A stretch of 64,000 nucleotides of DNA from Bacillota bacterium (GCA_021841025.1 JAKBWA010000064.1:97287-161286), one strand, 5' to 3'; shown: positions 29,801 to 39,924, counted from the stretch's first letter. Notes: generated from the letters alone by a model not told the origin. Numbers and translations: made by a program.

Positions 29801-30490
29801 TTAAGAATAGGCAAACCAATTTGTGGACTGTCGAACGGGAACCCTAGAATATATGTTGAGGGATGCCGCAAAATCCACATCTTGCTCCAAACCTTGATTA
29901 ATCAGTGTTTTGGCATGAGAAGCGAGACGAATTCCTTGCACAAGATCATCTTGCCATCGCCTATAGAAGGCACAGGCCAAATGCGCACCATCGCCTCGAA
30001 GATCCGTCGGCCAGTAGCTAACAATAGATCCTGCGGCAAGCACATCCTCCAAGGCCACTTGACCTTCCGTTCCGGCGCACACTACTAGTCCTGTGTCCGC
30101 CGCACGTATTTGCTGCTCGAAACAGGCTCTGGCATTAACCAATGCCCCCAATGCCACCCACGAAGCATCTCTGACACGCTCCACAGCCTGCGTCCCGTTT
30201 GTTGTGCTTAGCACTACGAGTCGATCTTGAACCATAGATTCGGGATAGTCAAAAGGGGAATTGCCTGCATCAAATCCGGGAAGGGGACGATTATGCCTTT
30301 CCCCGCCCAACAAAACATGGGGATTTTTATCCCGCAATGAAAAAGCCTCGTCAACATCAGCAACGGGCAGCACTCCTTGGGCACCCCGTTCCAATATCGT
30401 AGCCATTGTCGTTGTGGCCCGTAAGGTATCCACAACCACTACTGCGTAATTTTCCAAGGGAGGCATGTCATCTTGCCACCGAAATACCAC
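29801..30490 (-). CDS. comB: 2-phosphosulfolactate phosphatase
   Basis: VVVDTLRATTTMATILERGA, LLGGERHNRPLPGFDAGNSPFDY, LSTTNGTQAV. Confidence 0.9.
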   Translation of the reverse strand: MVFRWQDDMPPLENYAVVVVDTLRATTTMATILERGAQGVLPVADVDEAFSLRDKNPHVLLGGERHNRPLPGFDAGNSPFDYPESMVQDRLVVLSTTNGTQAVERVRDASWVALGALVNARACFEQQIRAADTGLVVCAGTEGQVALEDVLAAGSIVSYWPTDLRGDGAHLACAFYRRWQDDLVQGIRLASHAKTLINQGLEQDVDFAASLNIYSRVPVRQSTNWFAYS

Positions 30491-30491
30491 A

Positions 30492-31391
30492 TCAACCGAG
30501 CGGATTTTTTACACCTCTTTCCACGCCGTGTTTTACCGATGTCGGCCCAAGACCAGGCGTTTTAACTTGACACACAGTTAGATAGTAATGGCGCAAGGTG
30601 TCTCCCCGCAAGCCTACTCGCAAAGCTTCCAGTGCCAAAACATCTTGAGGCTGCACATTGCCGAGATTGACGTTGGGACCAAAGCGCAAAATAAGTTCCT
30701 GTTGTTGGGATTTTTGCGGCGCCTCCCACAAAATGCGCCCTGGATCAGCAATATGAGTAACCAATTCCTGCAACTCCTCCTCAAGCACCTGACCCTCGTC
30801 GTCATAAATTACCGTCCCTGATCCCCCTTCCCGGCCTTCGACAATGACGGTGTCGGCTCCGGCTTCCAAATCTCTATTCACTTGTTGTGACAGTGTCATC
30901 TCCGTGATTGCATCACGACGGTCCTTCTTCCCCACTTCGCTTAAAATCATTGAAAATCCATACGCACGGGCTAACTGAATGGTCTGCCTCCGAGTTTCCG
31001 GGTCCAGAACAATTGTCCCGTCGGAAACCTCGATCCCGGTAAAACCCAGTTCTCGAGCTCGTTCCAGATATTCCACCACCCGTCCTTGTAATAACGCCAA
31101 CTCTAAGAATGTGCCACCAGGAAATATGTCCACACCATAAGATTTAATTAACTCAATTTTTTGCCGCAACAATCGTGTTTTATAAAATGCCGATGTGCCA
31201 AAAGTCAGTTTGACGTGATCCACATAATCACTGGCCAACTCCATTAAATCCCGACTGTCGGTTAAACCCAATCCCTTATCAATGACCATGGTCAATCCAC
31301 GCTGCCTTGGCTTTTCTGTACGATCAGGATGAGGAAAGTCCAAGATATCACACCAAGCTTTATCTTTCTTGCTCACCGTAGGCGCCTCCAT
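30492..31391 (-). CDS. comA: Phosphosulfolactate synthase
   Basis: GLTMVIDKGLGLTDSRDLMELASDYVDHVKLTFGTSAFY, FPGGTFLELALLQG; likely start at 31391 (MEAPTVSKK), ORF track start 31640 too long. Confidence 0.9.
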   Translation of the reverse strand: MEAPTVSKKDKAWCDILDFPHPDRTEKPRQRGLTMVIDKGLGLTDSRDLMELASDYVDHVKLTFGTSAFYKTRLLRQKIELIKSYGVDIFPGGTFLELALLQGRVVEYLERARELGFTGIEVSDGTIVLDPETRRQTIQLARAYGFSMILSEVGKKDRRDAITEMTLSQQVNRDLEAGADTVIVEGREGGSGTVIYDDEGQVLEEELQELVTHIADPGRILWEAPQKSQQQELILRFGPNVNLGNVQPQDVLALEALRVGLRGDTLRHYYLTVCQVKTPGLGPTSVKHGVERGVKNPLG

Positions 31392-31574
31392 TTCGTTGTA
31401 CTTTGATTTCTTTGGCACCATATTCGAACAAACCGAACAAAGTGAGAGAAAAATATTGGATGATGCCGTACCATCCGGTGCCAATCTCTTCACAAATATT
31501 GGAATCATGCCCGAGACTAAAGCAGGACATGTTAACGGTGTTAATGTCGATGACATGATAGGGAGGCGAACGGC

Positions 31575-32924
31575 ATGGCTCAACATGCCCAAGAGGGTCA
31601 CAGACATCACCCGAACAACTCTTCCGACCAATTGTCCCACGGCTGGAAGTTATGGATTTTGACCACCGTTCCATTTATTATGGTTCTGGGCAACTCCATG
31701 TTGATTCCGGTTTTGCCCAAGATGATGAAGGTCATGCACCTTAGCTTGTTTCAAGTGGGCCTCATTATCACCATTTTCTCTATTCCGGCTGGAATCATCA
31801 TTCCCTTCGCCGGAGCATTATCAGACCGTATCGGCCGGCGTGTTATAATGACTCCCGCATTGCTGCTATACGGTATAGCAGGACTCGGAGCCGGAGTTTC
31901 CTCATGGCTGGTTCCCAATCCCTACTATTGGATTATGGGTTTTCGATTATTGCAAGGGATTGGTGCCGGAGGCACTTATCAGCTCGCGATGGCCGTAGCC
32001 GGAGATATGTTTCAATCTCAAAAAAGGGCGCAAGCCTTAGGCATTTTAGAAGCAGCCAACGGATTGGGAAAAGTCATCTCACCAATCAGCGGCTCCCTTC
32101 TGGCCCTGATCATTTGGTTCGCCCCTTTTTTCGTTTATGGGCTATTGTCATTCCCGGTTGCTCTAGCCATATGGTTCTTTATCAAAGAGCCTGATCCCAA
32201 ACCTCAAGGCGGTTTGAATAAATATTGGCAAGGATTAAAAACAACATTGGCAACCAAAAGCGGGTCCATTCTCACCACTTTCCTGGGTGGTGCAGTTGTT
32301 CTCTTTATCCTCTTCGGAGTGTTAAGCTACCTTGCTGACATATTGGAAAAGAACTTTGGGTACGGAGAATTTGCGCGCGGGTTGATTATCGCTATCCCGG
32401 TTCTGGCCTCAGCATTGACATCTTATGTTTCGGGAACTGTTTTGCAAAAACGACTGGCCCAATGGTCCCGCCCTGTAGTGGTCCTCGGGATGAGCCTTAT
32501 AGCCCTCTCTATGGCTATTGAACCATTTTTTGTCACCGTTAACCTCTACATAGCCATGGGCATTCTGGTCTTCCAAGGAATCGGCACTGGCAGCGTGCTT
32601 CCTTCAATCAATACTCTAGTCACCAGCGCAACGACTTCAAGGGAACGGGGCGTTGTCACAAGTCTTTATGGCAGTGTCAGGTTCTTTGGGGTCGCGATGG
32701 GACCGCCTCTCTTCGCAGTGGCGATGGTTCACCGTTATATGACATTTTGGGCGGTAGCAGTGCTGGCGGCCGTAACTGCCGTGTTAAGCGGGTTTTTCAT
32801 CAACGAAAAACAAATGTTGCCCAAATCCATTCGTACAAGCGACAGGAAAGTCAGAAGCGATCAAATAGATTCTGAGACACCGGACGAACATGCACCATCA
32901 CCCCGGTCTCGGATGCGCCCATAG
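31575..32924 (+). CDS. MFS transporter
   Basis: ~12 TM segments; PFAGALSDRIGRRVIM motif A; RBS gggaggcg. Confidence 0.9.
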   Translation: MAQHAQEGHRHHPNNSSDQLSHGWKLWILTTVPFIMVLGNSMLIPVLPKMMKVMHLSLFQVGLIITIFSIPAGIIIPFAGALSDRIGRRVIMTPALLLYGIAGLGAGVSSWLVPNPYYWIMGFRLLQGIGAGGTYQLAMAVAGDMFQSQKRAQALGILEAANGLGKVISPISGSLLALIIWFAPFFVYGLLSFPVALAIWFFIKEPDPKPQGGLNKYWQGLKTTLATKSGSILTTFLGGAVVLFILFGVLSYLADILEKNFGYGEFARGLIIAIPVLASALTSYVSGTVLQKRLAQWSRPVVVLGMSLIALSMAIEPFFVTVNLYIAMGILVFQGIGTGSVLPSINTLVTSATTSRERGVVTSLYGSVRFFGVAMGPPLFAVAMVHRYMTFWAVAVLAAVTAVLSGFFINEKQMLPKSIRTSDRKVRSDQIDSETPDEHAPSPRSRMRP

Positions 32925-32975
32925 ACCGTTTGTTAAACATTGTCATTTTATATCAAGCAATTCCCAAAGGTTTCC

Positions 32976-33005
32976 GGATTAAAAAACTTAAGTCGAGTCA
33001 TACTA
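32976..33005 (+). promoter_or_regulatory. Candidate sigma-G type promoter for the SASP gene
   Basis: GGATT-N18-CATACTA resembles the forespore -35/-10 pattern (CATnnTA) upstream of an SASP gene. Confidence 0.45.
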
Positions 33006-33036
33006 ACAACAGCACGCAAGCAAGGAGGTGAAAACA

Positions 33037-33258
33037 ATGGCACGAGGAAGCAATACCGGAAATCGCGCAATCGTAACCGGTGCTCAAAAAGCCCTGGATC
33101 AGTTCAAATATGAAGTTGCCCACGAACTGGGTCTGCAAGGTGTGGAAGACGGCTACTGGGGAGAAGTTCCTGCCCGCCAGTGCGGCGCGGTTGGAGGACA
33201 CATGGTGCGAAAGATGATTGAAATGGCCGAACAAAACATGGCTGGCCGCAATCGTTAG
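33037..33258 (+). CDS. Alpha/beta-type small acid-soluble spore protein
   Basis: ALDQFKYEVAHELGLQ...YWGEVPARQCGAVGGHMVRKMIEMAEQNM; strong RBS aaggaggtg. Confidence 0.9.
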   Translation: MARGSNTGNRAIVTGAQKALDQFKYEVAHELGLQGVEDGYWGEVPARQCGAVGGHMVRKMIEMAEQNMAGRNR

Positions 33259-33282
33259 TCTGTCGAACTCTCCTGACCAATG

Positions 33283-33317
33283 TCAAGAAAAATGGACGAT
33301 TTCCCGTCCATTTTTCT
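33283..33317 (+). terminator. Terminator after SASP gene
   Basis: AAGAAAAATGGACG-atttcc-CGTCCATTTTTCTT. Confidence 0.88.
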
Positions 33318-33364
33318 TGTTTGTTAATATATCTTGACATATAATGTAAATGTTTTTTTACATT
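33317..33364 (+). promoter_or_regulatory. Promoter with overlapping inverted-repeat operator for the ABC transporter
   Basis: TTGTTT-N17-TATAAT; AATGTAAA-N6-TTTACATT (33343-33364) overlaps the -10. Confidence 0.65.
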
Positions 33365-33386
33365 CCTTCAGGAGAGTGATTAAACC

Positions 33387-34379
33387 GTGACAGTCAAAAA
33401 CCTGCGAGTTTCCGTAGCGCTCCTAAGTTTGTGTGGCCTTTTGGCCGCCTGCGGATCTCCCGTCTCTTCGCCAACCCATAACAGTTCCCAGTCCACCGTG
33501 CACGTTGTGTTCGCCGGTTCCCTGGAACAAGTGAATAATCAATATTTCGGACCCGCTTTTGAAAAATCTAAACATATTCGCTATCAAGGACAAGGTGGCG
33601 GTTCTTACGGCATGGCTCATGAAATTGCTTCCCACAGTATCCCGGCTGATGTATTTGAAAGTATTGGCCAAGGACCCATTCAGGCTGCCGGTAAGTCCGC
33701 AGATCCGTGGGCCATCGCTGTGGCCTCAAGTCCTTTGGTTCTCGCATATAACGCTCACTCACCATATGCCGCTGAACTCAACTTGATTCGAAGGGGAAAA
33801 AAGCCCTTTCGCGACCTCTTTCAAATCTTAGCCAAACCGGGCTTCAAGTTAGGACGCACCAATCCAAATACCGATCCTCAAGGTCAAGCTTTTGTCATGG
33901 CTATGGACCTGGCCCAGAAACTATACCATTTGCCCACGGGTATGCCAAAACAAATCTTAGGACCCACAACCACAGGGTCTGAAATTTACACGGAGGAAGG
34001 AATTCTCTCGCTGCTTCAATCCGGTGGTTTAGATGCCTCTAGTGCATTTTTATCCGAAGCCATACAGCGCCACTTGAATTACATCGTATTTCCCTCCAAA
34101 CTCAATTTTTCCAACCCCAAAGATGTGAGGTGGTACCACCAAGCCTATGTTAAACTGTCGAACGGCCAAATTGTTCATGGAACACCTTTAGCGATTGATG
34201 TTACGGCCATTGGCCGTCCTCCGTCTTCCGGAGCCGTGAGTTTCATCCAATTTTTATTGTCCACCCAAGGACAATCCCTCTTCCGTCAGGAAGGTTATAC
34301 CGTTTTTCACCCCTATGTCGTGGGCCAAACTCACGCCCTTCCTCAAGTTTTACGCAAGGAGTTGAACCATGCTGTATAA
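33387..34379 (+). CDS. ABC transporter substrate-binding lipoprotein, molybdate/tungstate type
   Basis: Lipobox LLAACGS; VVFAGSLEQVNNQYFGPAFEK; FKLGRTNPNTDPQGQAFVMAMDLAQKLY. Confidence 0.85.
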   Translation: MTVKNLRVSVALLSLCGLLAACGSPVSSPTHNSSQSTVHVVFAGSLEQVNNQYFGPAFEKSKHIRYQGQGGGSYGMAHEIASHSIPADVFESIGQGPIQAAGKSADPWAIAVASSPLVLAYNAHSPYAAELNLIRRGKKPFRDLFQILAKPGFKLGRTNPNTDPQGQAFVMAMDLAQKLYHLPTGMPKQILGPTTTGSEIYTEEGILSLLQSGGLDASSAFLSEAIQRHLNYIVFPSKLNFSNPKDVRWYHQAYVKLSNGQIVHGTPLAIDVTAIGRPPSSGAVSFIQFLLSTQGQSLFRQEGYTVFHPYVVGQTHALPQVLRKELNHAV

Positions 34380-35130
34380 AACGAGCCAGACGGTGGGTAT
34401 TGTTGTCTTGATACTAACCGCGCTGCCACTCGTCGTGTTAATTGAGCAAGGTTCCCAATCATTGACTTCCTCGATTGCAGCCCCCGGCGTCTTACGCGCT
34501 TTATGGACCACCCTGTCGTCGGGTGTGCTAGCTTTGGGACTGTGTTTCGCTCTTGGCCTGCCCACAGCTTACTGGCTGCGCAATCAACATTCTCAAGGCC
34601 GCATAAAGCGATTGTTCGCCGTTTTGCTGGTAACGGCATTGCTCATGCCTCCACTGGTTCTCGGGTTGGTCTTAGCCTTTATCATGGCCCCAACCACCTT
34701 CACAGGTTCCTGGCTCAATACGGTCAACAGTGCCTCCAACACATTTCCGGCTCTGGTTCTGGCCCAAGTCTATGAGGCGCTGCCTTATTTCGTCTTAACC
34801 GCATGGAGCGCATTTGCTATGATCCCTACGCAATGGGAAGAGGAGGCCTGGGCACTGCATAAGACACCATGGCAGACGTTTCGCTTTGTGTTGTGGCCAG
34901 CTTCCCGCCCGGGATTGTTTACCGCTACCTGGATGGCCTGGGCACGCATTGTGGGGGCATTTGGGTCACCAGTTGTGGTCGCCTATCATCCCACGGCACT
35001 GCCCGTGCAAATTTGGATCACAATTGAAGAATCAGGATTACCCCAGGCTTTGGCTCTTGCGTTATGGCTCGTTCTTATCGGCTTACCCATCCCTGCATGG
35101 CTGACGTGGAAGAAAGGAGGCATATTGTGA
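34369..35130 (+). CDS. ABC transporter permease, molybdate/tungstate type
   Basis: Multiple TM; EEEAWALHKTPWQTFRFVLWPASRPGL EAA loop. Confidence 0.87.
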   Translation: MLYKTSQTVGIVVLILTALPLVVLIEQGSQSLTSSIAAPGVLRALWTTLSSGVLALGLCFALGLPTAYWLRNQHSQGRIKRLFAVLLVTALLMPPLVLGLVLAFIMAPTTFTGSWLNTVNSASNTFPALVLAQVYEALPYFVLTAWSAFAMIPTQWEEEAWALHKTPWQTFRFVLWPASRPGLFTATWMAWARIVGAFGSPVVVAYHPTALPVQIWITIEESGLPQALALALWLVLIGLPIPAWLTWKKGGIL

Positions 35131-36095
35131 GTTTGTCATTAAAAACTGCCGGACATCCCTTCTTAAGAGGAGAAGCCGAGTGGAACCGAGGACTCAATGC
35201 AATCATTGGCCCCTCCGGAGCAGGGAAAACCACGTTGTTGCGTCTTTTGGCGGGACTCGGAGAAAAAGCAGGAGACATTCAGTTCGATGGCCGCGCGTGG
35301 CAAGAAGGCAGTCATCATGTGCCTCCCTATCGAAGACCCATGGCTTTTGTTCCCCAAGAACCCAGCCTTATTCCTTTTCGTCCCATCCGTCAGCAAATTG
35401 ACTGGGTGTCGGCTCCCGGGTTCAAATCCAACTCGGAAGAATGGGCTGAGAAACTGGAAATTAGTTCTGTCTTGGACCGCTATCCGAGAATGCTATCCGG
35501 AGGAGAGCAGCAACGAGCAGCCATAGTGCGGGCGCTGGCCACCCATCAGCCCATACTATTATTAGACGAAGCTTTATCTCAGGTTGAGGATCGCTTGCGA
35601 CAACACTATTTGCAATGTCTTAAGAACGGTCCCCCGGCTCCGTGGGTTTTGTATTCCACCCATCACCTAAACGAAGCGCTCGAATTTAGTGACACAGTAA
35701 CCGTAATTTTGAAAGGACAGATTTACTCCCCCAGGACGCCGCAAGATCTCATCATGACTCCCCCTAACGCGGAGATCGCGTGGATGCTAGGATATCGTGG
35801 AAGTTTCCCTTTGGACAATGGCCGCTATGTCCTCATACACCCCTCGCGTGTCGTTCCCGGAACTCATCCGGACCAGGGTGTTGTCTACCCAGCTTCGGTC
35901 ACCATACAGCCCAAGCCTCATTCCCTTTTGAGTCAATGGGTCGTGAAAGGACACCATACTACCTGGCAGTGGGAATTACCCCAATATTCTAAGGAATGGA
36001 AGGGGAATGCCATCACCATTATTAACCCCGCCATTGTTCCTTATCCCTTAAATAGCGAGGAGGTTCTCTCATATGCTCGCCCTATCTCTTGGTAA
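35127..36095 (+). CDS. ABC transporter ATP-binding protein
   Basis: IIGPSGAGKTTLLRLLAG, MLSGGEQQRAAIVRAL, LLLDEALS; GTGA overlap start at 35127. Confidence 0.92.
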   Translation: MSLSLKTAGHPFLRGEAEWNRGLNAIIGPSGAGKTTLLRLLAGLGEKAGDIQFDGRAWQEGSHHVPPYRRPMAFVPQEPSLIPFRPIRQQIDWVSAPGFKSNSEEWAEKLEISSVLDRYPRMLSGGEQQRAAIVRALATHQPILLLDEALSQVEDRLRQHYLQCLKNGPPAPWVLYSTHHLNEALEFSDTVTVILKGQIYSPRTPQDLIMTPPNAEIAWMLGYRGSFPLDNGRYVLIHPSRVVPGTHPDQGVVYPASVTIQPKPHSLLSQWVVKGHHTTWQWELPQYSKEWKGNAITIINPAIVPYPLNSEEVLSYARPISW

Positions 36096-37116
36096 TATTA
36101 TCCGTCAAGAGCGTCAGATCAAGGGAATGACGCAATCACAACTTGCCGCTTTGCTGGGAATTTCGCGGCAAAGTCTTATTAATGCAGAACAAGATAAAGT
36201 GAGCGTTTCATTCGAAACGATGGCACGCCTGCAACAAATTCTTGGTATCTCACTCGACCAAATTGCCATCGACTTAACTCCAGCGGCATCATGGCAATGG
36301 TGGCCTGAAATGCCTCTTCAATCGGGTCCCGTGGTCGCCGCTGCCATGAACGGGCAGTTGATTGTATCGCCAATTCAAGCAACCTTGACTCAGGATGTAA
36401 GTAACGGGTGGTGGGACATGGAAAGTGGACAAATTCACTGGTATAGCCACAACGATATATCACGCCAAATTTTTGCCGCTGGCTGTGATCCTTACCTTCC
36501 GTGGCTGGTTCGGGCTTTTCATGAACATCAAAGTGCCTATCGTCTCATCCCGTTTTCCATGGCGAGTGAAAAAGCTGTCAATTCTCTGCGTCGGGGCGTT
36601 GTTCATCTTGCCGGTTCTCACCTCTACAATCCTCAAGAACATACCTACAATCACATTGCACGCCATGGCGAAAAGTGGCTGTATATCGGCTACCTGGACT
36701 GGGAAGAGGGGCGGGTATACCGCTCGGGGAGTTCTCAGGGTGAGCAGGGTGAGTCCCATCAGTGGGCACTGCGAGAGCCAGGCAGCGAAGCTTTAGCTCT
36801 GTTTTATCGCCACTGTGCCCCGCAAGCGGTGAATGGTGATCAGATCCGACATTTCTTGACCCATCGCGATTTGGTCTCGTTTGTTCACTCTTCCGGGATA
36901 CAAGGTGTCTCGATCGGCAGTTTGGCTCATCTGCAAGGGTTGTCTTTTGAGCCCTGGGCTACAGAACATTTTGAGTGGATAGCCCATATGGACAACATTG
37001 AAAAACCGTGGCTGAAAGCCTTTATGGCCGTGCTGGAACATTCTTCTCTTTCCCGCCAGCTGGAGGCATTACCCTATCAAAATTGCTCCAACTGGGCTCG
37101 TGTCCGGCAGGATTAA
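36073..37116 (+). CDS. XRE-type HTH regulator with periplasmic-binding-protein-like domain
   Basis: IIRQERQIKGMTQSQLAALLGISRQSLINAEQ HTH; C-terminal region with AAGCDPYLPWLVRAF... substrate-binding-like domain. Confidence 0.85.
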   Translation: MLALSLGNIIRQERQIKGMTQSQLAALLGISRQSLINAEQDKVSVSFETMARLQQILGISLDQIAIDLTPAASWQWWPEMPLQSGPVVAAAMNGQLIVSPIQATLTQDVSNGWWDMESGQIHWYSHNDISRQIFAAGCDPYLPWLVRAFHEHQSAYRLIPFSMASEKAVNSLRRGVVHLAGSHLYNPQEHTYNHIARHGEKWLYIGYLDWEEGRVYRSGSSQGEQGESHQWALREPGSEALALFYRHCAPQAVNGDQIRHFLTHRDLVSFVHSSGIQGVSIGSLAHLQGLSFEPWATEHFEWIAHMDNIEKPWLKAFMAVLEHSSLSRQLEALPYQNCSNWARVRQD

Positions 37117-38078
37117 GCCCATTCACTACTATCGAGACGTGGCTGCAACGACCGATTCAGGGATTCAGCGAGAACATCTGCCATATCATTGATTAATAGA
37201 TCGATTTCCTTAGGCGTAACCATTAATTCTCCCAAGCGTTCGTTCAAAACTTCTTGCACAAGCCCTTTCTGATTTGTTTCGCCTAATTCCTTTAGGATCT
37301 TATAGAATTTGACCTCATCGGCTAATTGTCGGGCTAGCAGCTGAACAGCTTCTTCAGCTATACTCATTGCTTGTACTACGGTACAGACCCCAATTGCCAG
37401 AACCGGGACACCAACCGTATCCTCCGTAACTCCATGACGCCGGTTGCCAACCCCGGAACCGGGATGAATCCCAGTATCGGCAATTTGAACACTGCCTAGC
37501 AATCGATCTAAATTGCGAGCTGCCAAGGCATCAACCGCAATTGTCAAATCTGGCTTGCTTTCTTTAACAATGCCTTTAATCATATCAAGGGTTTCAATCC
37601 CGGTTACCCCGAGAACTCCGGGCGCCACCGCAGCGACCGAACGCATCCGCTTTCCCACGTCCTCAGGGACAACATTGGCCAGATGGCGGGTAACCAAAAG
37701 ACGTTCCACGACTCTTGGGCCCAAGGCATCAGGCGTGGCATTCCAATTCCCTAATCCTACGACCAACACGCTCCGCTCTATATTCTCCGGAATCAAGTGA
37801 TTAAGTTCCGCCGTTAAGACATCGATTAGCCCCCGACGCACCGTAGCATTTCGTTCACGGAAGTGAGGAACATCTAGAGTAATGTAATGGCCTCGAGGCT
37901 TTCCCATCAATCGCGCTCCCTCATCCGTAAAAACCTCCACGCGAGTAATTTCCACGCCTTGATCGTTCTTGCGGTTCACACGAACCCCCGGGACCTCTGC
38001 ATGGGCGTCTCCACGCACGATGTCCCGAGCCTCAATGGCCATATCCGTGGAGATTTGTATCGGCTGAAAATTTGCCAC
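37113..38078 (-). CDS. gpr: Spore germination endopeptidase GPR
   Basis: TDMAIEARDIVRGDAHAEVPGVRV, VVGLGNWNATPDALGPRVVERLLVTRHL, HPGSGVGNRRHG. Confidence 0.95.
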   Translation of the reverse strand: MANFQPIQISTDMAIEARDIVRGDAHAEVPGVRVNRKNDQGVEITRVEVFTDEGARLMGKPRGHYITLDVPHFRERNATVRRGLIDVLTAELNHLIPENIERSVLVVGLGNWNATPDALGPRVVERLLVTRHLANVVPEDVGKRMRSVAAVAPGVLGVTGIETLDMIKGIVKESKPDLTIAVDALAARNLDRLLGSVQIADTGIHPGSGVGNRRHGVTEDTVGVPVLAIGVCTVVQAMSIAEEAVQLLARQLADEVKFYKILKELGETNQKGLVQEVLNERLGELMVTPKEIDLLINDMADVLAESLNRSLQPRLDSSEWA

Positions 38079-38178
38079 GCGTCCATTCCCTCCTCAATCA
38101 ACTGACTGTTAGATTGCGCACAATTTCGAGAGTTTATACCGAGAGCGTCAAGAACGAGTCTCAAGAAATATCGCAAAC

Positions 38179-38281
38179 CATGTCAATCATTCATACAAAA
38201 CGTGCCACAGCGTTCCAACTTCTGCCGCGAGACCTCCCGACTTACCTCCGCAGATACCGATCTCAAATGAGATTGACATGG
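38179..38281. repeat. Long-range inverted repeat between gpr and spoVB-like gene
   Basis: CCATGTCAATC(ATT) at 38179-38192 and (AAT)GAGATTGACATGG at 38266-38281; 11-bp perfect core. Confidence 0.7.
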
Positions 38282-38415
38282 CCCTGGGGCCAATCACACC
38301 GTGTGTTTTTTTGCTTTGACAGCAATTCCCGTGTCCCCGGCTCATTTCTGTTCTCCATTGTTGTAAGGGCAATTAGCAATATCGGACATCTTGAGTCATA
38401 CAACTACAAGGGGGG

Positions 38416-39924
38416 ATGGACATGCAACACAAACGCCGCACCTTGTGGTGGGGCACACTAACCTTAACCGGAGCTGCACTAGCATCTCGCGGACTTGGGT
38501 TAATTTACCGCATGCTATTGGCTCGGTTCTTGGGTTCCGAAGGTCTGGGGTTTTTTCAAATGATTTTCCCTTTATATATTTCTTTGGTAACCTTGGCTGT
38601 CGCAGGCACACCTGTCGCCATCTCACAGCTGGTGGCCGAGGAAAACATTGATGGAACCCTCTTGGTGCGCCAATCTTTAGTCGTTGTGACGACCATCAGT
38701 GTTCCATTGATGGTTATAGTGATTTTGGCTGCCAAACCTTTAGCCACAACACTTTATCATGACGGACGGTTTTCCGTGCTATTAATGACTTTAGCTCCAG
38801 CCCTGTTGGCTGTTGGATTATCTGCTGTATTGAGGGGATACTTTGTTGGGGTTCAGCGCCTTAGCTACCCAGCCTTTTCTCAAGTAGCCGAGCAACTCGC
38901 CCGGGTCGTCATACTCTATACTGTCTTGAACGCATTCGGCCAACAGGCCTTTAATAACGCCCCTTTGGTTGCCGTTGCCCTCATTCCTCTAGGTGAGGGT
39001 ATCAGTCTAGTCATATTGGGAGTGGCCTATTATCATACATTATCCTACGCCCTCCCCCTGGATGCTTCATCAAAACCCAAAATCATTACCATACCCCAAA
39101 TTCTTAAGGTTTCACTTCCCGTAACCCTAAGCCGGCTCTTAGGATCTCTTGTCGGCGTTATCGAGGCATTTTGGCTGCCTTGGCGTTTGGAACGAGCCGG
39201 CATGAGCACATATGATGCGATACGTTATTTCGGCCAGTTGACTGGTATGGCTATTCCCCTCATTCTATTTCCTACGGCACTGACAATGGCCTTAGCCACC
39301 AACCTCATCCCCTTAGTTTCACAAGCCCACTCCCGCCGTGATCAGTCGGGAATTCGTTCCGTGCTCATGGAAAGTCTGCAAACCACAGCCGTGTTCACCG
39401 TCCCCGTCACTATGTTTTTATTGATATTCGGCCCCCATCTTGACGATCTCTTCTTTCACACCCATGTTGAGGCCAGTTTGTTCTACCCTTTGACCCTAGG
39501 AGGATTCTTTCTCTACTTCGACATTACCTTGTCAGGAGCTCTGCGCGGACTGGGAAGGACAGATATTCCCATGCGCAACGACCTCATTGCCAGCGGTGTC
39601 GAATTAGGCTTGATTTGGATTTTCACGACCAATTTACAGATGGCTCCTTTAGGGGTTGCCACAGCCATCGCTATCGGTTTTGTTATCAGCCCTCTACTCA
39701 ATATTTGGAGTCTAGTCCGGTTGACTCATATATCCATTCCATGGGGCAAAATTCTCTCCAAACCTCTCATGAGCGCTATACCTGCAGTGATGACCATGCT
39801 CCTGTGGCATCTGTGGACCCTCACCCTGCATTTGAATCCAGTGCTCAACCTCACACTCGCCATCACTAGTGGTCTTGTGGCCTACCTGGCTGCTCTCGTT
39901 ATGATCCAAGACTCTTTGGTCTAA
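38416..39924 (+). CDS. MOP-superfamily flippase, stage V sporulation protein B-like
   Basis: GLGLIYRMLLARFLGSEGLGFFQMIFPLYISLVTLAVAGTPVAISQLVAEE. Confidence 0.88.
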   Translation: MDMQHKRRTLWWGTLTLTGAALASRGLGLIYRMLLARFLGSEGLGFFQMIFPLYISLVTLAVAGTPVAISQLVAEENIDGTLLVRQSLVVVTTISVPLMVIVILAAKPLATTLYHDGRFSVLLMTLAPALLAVGLSAVLRGYFVGVQRLSYPAFSQVAEQLARVVILYTVLNAFGQQAFNNAPLVAVALIPLGEGISLVILGVAYYHTLSYALPLDASSKPKIITIPQILKVSLPVTLSRLLGSLVGVIEAFWLPWRLERAGMSTYDAIRYFGQLTGMAIPLILFPTALTMALATNLIPLVSQAHSRRDQSGIRSVLMESLQTTAVFTVPVTMFLLIFGPHLDDLFFHTHVEASLFYPLTLGGFFLYFDITLSGALRGLGRTDIPMRNDLIASGVELGLIWIFTTNLQMAPLGVATAIAIGFVISPLLNIWSLVRLTHISIPWGKILSKPLMSAIPAVMTMLLWHLWTLTLHLNPVLNLTLAITSGLVAYLAALVMIQDSLV

